From an uncultured Anaerobiospirillum sp. (lineage in GTDB: Bacteria; Pseudomonadota; Gammaproteobacteria; Enterobacterales; Succinivibrionaceae), in assembly GCA_944390115.1 (NCBI GenBank), contig CALXOW010000017.1:1-58040 (forward strand): a DNA stretch of 58,040 nt, in the 5' to 3' direction. Positions within the stretch are counted from its first letter, which is position 1, and the number at the start of each line of letters is the position of its first letter. Both the position numbers and the translations under genes were made by a program. Under the pieces are notes generated by a model. That model ran no database searches. It worked only from the letters and a program-made list of their open reading frames with translations, and was not told where the DNA came from. Below are positions 54,349-58,040 of the stretch, piece by piece.

Positions 54349-55731
54349 ATGCTACAAATTCACAATACCATTACGCGCAAAAAAGAGGACTTTGTACCAA
54401 TCACCCCAGGCGAAATTGGTATGTACGTGTGTGGTGTCACGGTCTATGACCTGTGCCATATCGGCCACGCCCGTACCTTTGTCAGCTTCGATATGATTGT
54501 GCGCTATCTGCGCTACTTAGGCTATAAGGTCAAGTACGTGCGCAACATCACCGATATCGACGATAAGATCATCAAGCGCGCCCAAGAAAAGGGGGTATCC
54601 GCCAAGGACCTGGCCGAGCACTTTATCGGCGAAATGTACGCCGACTTTGACGCGCTCAATATCGCCCGCCCAGACATTGAGCCCCGCGCTACCGAGAATA
54701 TCGACGCCATCATCGCCCTGGTCCAGCGCTTAATTGATAAGGGCCACGCCTATGTCGCCGACAACGGCGATGTCATGTTCGCCTTAGATAGCTTCAAGAA
54801 CTACGGCCGCTTATCGGGCCAAAAGCTCGACGAGCTCAACGCCGGTGCCCGTGTCGCGATCGAGAAGACCAAGCGCAATCCTTTTGACTTCGTGCTCTGG
54901 AAGATGTCCAAGGAAGGCGAACCGGCGTGGGACTCGCCTTGGGGTGCCGGCCGCCCAGGCTGGCATATCGAGTGCTCGGCGATGAACTCTAATATCTTAG
55001 GCACCACCTTTGATATCCACGGCGGTGGTTCTGACCTCATCTTCCCACACCACGAAAATGAGATTGCCCAAAGCTGCTGCGCCTTTGACACCAAGTACGT
55101 CAACTATTGGATGCACTCGGGCATGGTCATGATCAACAAGGAGAAGATGTCGAAGTCCTTAAACAACTTCTTCACGATTCGTGACGTATTAAAGGAGTAC
55201 GACGCCGAGACCGTGCGCTACTTCTTAATCTCGGCCCAATACCGCAGCGCCCTCAACTACTCGCAAGAGAACTTAGATAGCGCCCGCACCGCTCTGTCCC
55301 GTCTCTACACGGCCTTAAAGAATGTGAAGGTCGCCGCCCCTCAAGGCGGTGAGGAGTACGTAGAGCGCTTTAAGGCCGCGATGGACGATGACTTCAATAC
55401 CCCAGCCGCCCTAGCCGTACTCTTTGACCTAGCCAAGGCGATCAACACCGCTAAGGACGAAGCCGAGGCTTCAGGCCTGGCCGGTCGCTTAGTCGAGTTA
55501 GGCGGCATCTTAGGCATCCTCTATCAAGATCCAGTCAAGTTCTTACAAAGCGGTGCTGCCGTAAGTGGTGCTGACGACGAGGTCGCCAAGATCGAGGCTT
55601 TAATCGAGCAGCGCAAGCAGGCCCGCGCTAACAAGGACTACGCTGCCGCTGACGCCGCCCGCAACGAGCTCACCGCGATGGGCATTGTGCTCGAGGATGG
55701 CCCGAACGGTACGACCTGGCGCCGTGCCTAA
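54349..55731 (+). CDS. cysS: cysteinyl-tRNA synthetase
   Basis: CysS charges tRNA-Cys. The 460-residue class I synthetase (E. coli 461) has the zinc Cys in [10 protein letters not shown] (Cys28), HIGHART (37-43), [14 protein letters not shown] and [20 protein letters not shown] around further zinc ligands, [10 protein letters not shown], and an anticodon-binding C-terminal part. ATG 54349 is favoured over GTG 54337 because it matches the family start. pyrE follows after 42 bases, probably in the same transcript. Confidence 0.97.
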   Translation: MLQIHNTITRKKEDFVPITPGEIGMYVCGVTVYDLCHIGHARTFVSFDMIVRYLRYLGYKVKYVRNITDIDDKIIKRAQEKGVSAKDLAEHFIGEMYADFDALNIARPDIEPRATENIDAIIALVQRLIDKGHAYVADNGDVMFALDSFKNYGRLSGQKLDELNAGARVAIEKTKRNPFDFVLWKMSKEGEPAWDSPWGAGRPGWHIECSAMNSNILGTTFDIHGGGSDLIFPHHENEIAQSCCAFDTKYVNYWMHSGMVMINKEKMSKSLNNFFTIRDVLKEYDAETVRYFLISAQYRSALNYSQENLDSARTALSRLYTALKNVKVAAPQGGEEYVERFKAAMDDDFNTPAALAVLFDLAKAINTAKDEAEASGLAGRLVELGGILGILYQDPVKFLQSGAAVSGADDEVAKIEALIEQRKQARANKDYAAADAARNELTAMGIVLEDGPNGTTWRRA

Positions 55732-55773
55732 TAAAAAAGAACACTCCCCCTACTCTCTTTGTGGAGGCTTTTC

Positions 55774-56415
55774 ATGCAAGATTACCAGCGTAAATTCATT
55801 GAGTTAGCCCTCAAGCGCGGTGTGCTCAAGTTTGGCAGCTTCACCTTAAAGTCGGGCCGCCAAAGCCCATACTTCTTCAATGCCGGTGGCTTTTGCACTG
55901 GTGAAGACCTCTACACCTTAGGCTCGTGCTACGCCCATGCCCTGGTCGACAGCAAGATCAAGTTTGACGTGCTCTTTGGCCCAGCCTACAAGGGCATTCC
56001 TTTAGCCTGCGCTACCGCGATGGCCTTAAGCGCTGAGCACCACATCAACACCCCATGGTGCTTTAACCGCAAGGAAGCCAAGGACCACGGCGAGGGCGGC
56101 AATTTAGTTGGTGCCCCGCTCAAGGGCGACATCATGTTGATTGACGACGTGATCACCGCCGGTACTGCCATTCGTGAGTCTGACGCCATCATCAAGGCCA
56201 ATGGTGCTCACTTCAAGGCCGCCTTAATTGCCTTAAACCGCAAGGAAAAGGGCCAAGGCAACGAGAGCGCAATCGATGAGGCCAAGCGTACCTTAGGCAT
56301 CGAGATTGTCTCGATCGTATCCTTTGATGATTTAGTCACCTACATCAAGAACGACGCTGAGTTAAGCTCGCACTTAGACGCGATGCTCGCCTACCGTGAG
56401 CAATACGGCGCCTAA
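55774..56415 (+). CDS. pyrE: orotate phosphoribosyltransferase
   Basis: PyrE makes orotidine monophosphate from orotate and PRPP in pyrimidine synthesis. The 213-residue protein (the same length as in E. coli) has [57 protein letters not shown] and the PRPP-binding [19 protein letters not shown] 55774 follows GTGGAGG, so the in-frame codons upstream are not used. Confidence 0.97.
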   Translation: MQDYQRKFIELALKRGVLKFGSFTLKSGRQSPYFFNAGGFCTGEDLYTLGSCYAHALVDSKIKFDVLFGPAYKGIPLACATAMALSAEHHINTPWCFNRKEAKDHGEGGNLVGAPLKGDIMLIDDVITAGTAIRESDAIIKANGAHFKAALIALNRKEKGQGNESAIDEAKRTLGIEIVSIVSFDDLVTYIKNDAELSSHLDAMLAYREQYGA

Positions 56416-56430
56416 GATCCCGACCTAACC

Positions 56431-56469
56431 CCCAACAAAAAACCGCCCTGAGGGCGGTTTTTTGTTGGG
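56431..56469 (+). terminator. intrinsic terminator after pyrE
   Basis: CCCAACAAAAAACCGCCCT and its complement form an 18-bp or longer stem with a tiny loop and built-in A and T runs, so it can serve both pyrE and the convergent lpxM-like gene. Confidence 0.92.
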
Positions 56470-56538
56470 TGCGGCTCAGCCTCAGGCGGGCTTTAGCTTG
56501 CAATTTGGCTTGAGCTGAGTGCTTGAGCGCACACCTAA

Positions 56539-57777
56539 TTACGACTTGGAATCACCAGCTGAAGCATTGGTGCGCTCAGAAGGATGCTGCGCATCTCCTG
56601 AGGACACATCAGCGGGCTGAGTTGCAACGGCCTCCCCCTCCGGCGCCGCAGCGCTCTTGGTCTCACCCTCTGGCGTCTCAGAGGCGGCTTTAGCGCTATA
56701 GTCCTCAAAGGGGACATAGCCTGCCCAAGTCGGCAGCGGCTCGGTAAACGGCTTTCTGCGGTGTTCGTAGTCAATCTTAATATCCGGGCGCTTAATGCCG
56801 TGGCAATTAGCGTAGATATCGACAAAGTAGCGCTGATCCGGTACGGTCTTGAACAGTCGCAAGAACCACATGTACTGCTCAGGGTATTGTCGCAGTTCTT
56901 GCTCAAAAGCCTGATTCATGGCGGCGACATCGGCCTTAGCATCGGAGCTGGGAAAGCCTGGCAGATCATGGAAACTCAGCTCAAAGTTGGCGCTCTTGAG
57001 ATTGTAGCTCGAGCATAAGACCACCACCTTGGCCTTGGCTACAGCCGCCAAGCGCGGCACCGAGCCTAAGGTAGCCTTAGGCACGCCAAAGTAATCGACG
57101 AAGTAGGCGCTCTCGCCACCTAAATCCTCATCGCAAGCAATGTAGAGGTGACGGCCTTGCTTTAAGGCCTTGAGCATCGAGCGAAAGCCCGAGCTGCGCA
57201 CATGAATCGAGCCGCCAAAGATAATGCGCTGGTAGTTCAAGAACCAGTCAAAAACCGGGTTTTGTTGGTCGTTGACCATGGCGAACATGGGCAAGCCCGC
57301 GTAAGACAGGTACAGGCCACCTCGGTCGAGGTAAAAGGAGTGCGGCACGCAAAAGATAATCGGCTGACCTGAGGCTACCGCTGCATCCAGGACCTCCTTG
57401 TGCTTTAAGACCCAGCGCCGCCCGAGCCATGACTTAGGCAGAAACACCGGCTCGCCATAGGAGAGCGCTGCAATGAGCGCATGACACAGCATCTTGCGGT
57501 AAAAGGAGCGGTACTCAGGCTCACTAAGGCCTGGGAGGGCCAGATGCAAATTGGCCAGAGTCACTTTTTTAAAGCGCGGATTAGGTAAGGACAGCGGCCA
57601 TGAGAGGAGCCAGGCCAAGGCGTCACGCACCCGGTTTGGGACATAGGAAATCACAGCTAAGAGGCCTAAGCACAGCCACGAGAGCCAATGCTTAGGACCT
57701 AAGAGCTTGCGCCAGGCTTGAGGATCGAAGCCTGCGTTTTCGTACAGCTTATGACCCTGCGCTTGCTTAGTCTCCAT
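56539..57777 (-). CDS. lpxM: lipid A late acyltransferase, LpxM-like
   Basis: This lysophospholipid acyltransferase-type enzyme probably adds a secondary acyl chain to Kdo-lipid A at the inner membrane. It has an N-terminal membrane helix (about 28-46), NLHLALPGLSEPEYRSFYRK, the catalytic HX4D in VPHSFYLDRGG, MVNDQQNPVFDWFLNYQR and GGSIHVRSSGFRSML. CDEDLGGESAYFVDYFGVPK follows, then the LpxM-like end QYMWFLRLFKT. MsbB/LpxM fits better than LpxL because of the NPVFD and DYFGVPKAT segments. At 412 residues it exceeds E. coli LpxM (323); the last 65 residues or so are a Ser/Ala/Glu-rich tail. Confidence 0.87.
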   Translation of the reverse strand: METKQAQGHKLYENAGFDPQAWRKLLGPKHWLSWLCLGLLAVISYVPNRVRDALAWLLSWPLSLPNPRFKKVTLANLHLALPGLSEPEYRSFYRKMLCHALIAALSYGEPVFLPKSWLGRRWVLKHKEVLDAAVASGQPIIFCVPHSFYLDRGGLYLSYAGLPMFAMVNDQQNPVFDWFLNYQRIIFGGSIHVRSSGFRSMLKALKQGRHLYIACDEDLGGESAYFVDYFGVPKATLGSVPRLAAVAKAKVVVLCSSYNLKSANFELSFHDLPGFPSSDAKADVAAMNQAFEQELRQYPEQYMWFLRLFKTVPDQRYFVDIYANCHGIKRPDIKIDYEHRRKPFTEPLPTWAGYVPFEDYSAKAASETPEGETKSAAAPEGEAVATQPADVSSGDAQHPSERTNASAGDSKS

Positions 57778-58040
57778 ATTTGCCTCGCCCCTCTTGATCC
57801 AACTACCTGAGCCTGGGTGCTCACTGCAAGCTTACGAGCTCTGTTGCGCCCACGCAACTGCCTGAGCGCGCCCGACATCTAGTGCTGAGAGCGCTTGCCC
57901 AGCGGCAGCGCGCCTTGAGTCTGGCTTTACCCGCACCGCAGGCACACCTACCGCTCCCGCCTACCATGAACTACCGACTGACTTACGTCAGCGGTTTCGC
58001 AGCGTCGCAACTGCTTTTAGTAATGCTCCGCAATCAGCTT
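57778..58040. other. upstream region of lpxM, no gene seen
   Basis: The last 263 bases hold no credible gene. They should include the lpxM promoter; GAGGGGCGAGG at about 57783-57793 (minus strand) is its ribosome-binding region. Confidence 0.4.

Overview
The window looks like chromosome of a gammaproteobacterium, probably of the Succinivibrionaceae (Anaerobiospirillum/Succinivibrio type; this placement is inference). The clearest signs are gene orders also found in E. coli: ftsB-ispD, relA next to rlmD, nadB divergent from rpoE-rseA-rseB followed by lepA-lepB-rnc-era-recO, cysS divergent from ppiB-lpxH, and the S10 and spc ribosomal protein operons. RelA carries the EXDD signature of gammaproteobacterial RelA, and lpxH plus an lpxM-like gene show a lipid A-containing outer membrane. 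Several housekeeping proteins carry Ala/Lys/Glu-rich appendages (RecO, RelA, L15, S3, LpxM).

Layout. 1-4907 (+): an unrecognised small gene, a decayed 5' copy of ftsB, an AAA-ATPase/PD-(D/E)XK gene, intact ftsB, and an ispD whose reading frame is extended upstream into a transposase-like N-terminus. 5010-21221 (-): relA, rlmD, recO (with a very long repetitive tail), era, rnc, lepB, lepA, a family-25 glycosyltransferase, rseB, a glycosyltransferase remnant, rseA and rpoE. The lepA-lepB-rnc-era spacers are unusually rich in palindromes, and rnc has a long-range stem in its leader. 21759-29035 (+): nadB, then an AT-rich surface-polysaccharide island with a GT2 glycosyltransferase, all four dTDP-L-rhamnose genes (rfbA, rfbC, rfbD, rfbB) and a RgpF-like rhamnan protein. 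29134-32276: an orphan sugar-binding periplasmic protein (-), ispF (+) and a GT9 heptosyltransferase-like gene (+).

32468-36547 (-): two tandem membrane acyltransferases with SGNH domains, probably O-acetylating surface glycan. The second has a ten-base C tract at its 5' end, positioned so that slippage would switch the ATG-initiated frame on or off. 36991-39985: a complete IS1634-type insertion sequence with 14-bp perfect terminal inverted repeats, abutting the 3' half of a second related transposase. 40121-51486 (-): rpmJ, secY and the spc and S10 operons with canonical gene order; a sigma70 promoter and structured leader precede rpsJ. The alpha operon (rpsM onward) does not follow rpmJ; mobile elements lie there instead. 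51487-52328 has no gene but holds an array of GC-rich hairpins. 52329-58040: trxA, lpxH and ppiB (-), cysS-pyrE (+) and an LpxM-like lipid A acyltransferase (-).

Functionally the window joins core information processing (translation, secretion, RNA processing, stringent response) with envelope stress control (sigmaE, RseA, RseB, signal peptidase) and cell-surface construction (lipid A, rhamnose, glycosyltransferases, acyltransferases). Accessory change is concentrated in three places: the ftsB-ispD junction, the rseA/rseB interval, and the stretch from nadB to rpmJ. The best candidates for something undescribed are the slippage-prone acyltransferase pair, the palindrome-rich rnc-era spacers, the GC-rich hairpin array, the transposase-IspD fusion frame and the ftsB duplication around an AAA-ATPase. 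No tRNA, rRNA or CRISPR array was seen.
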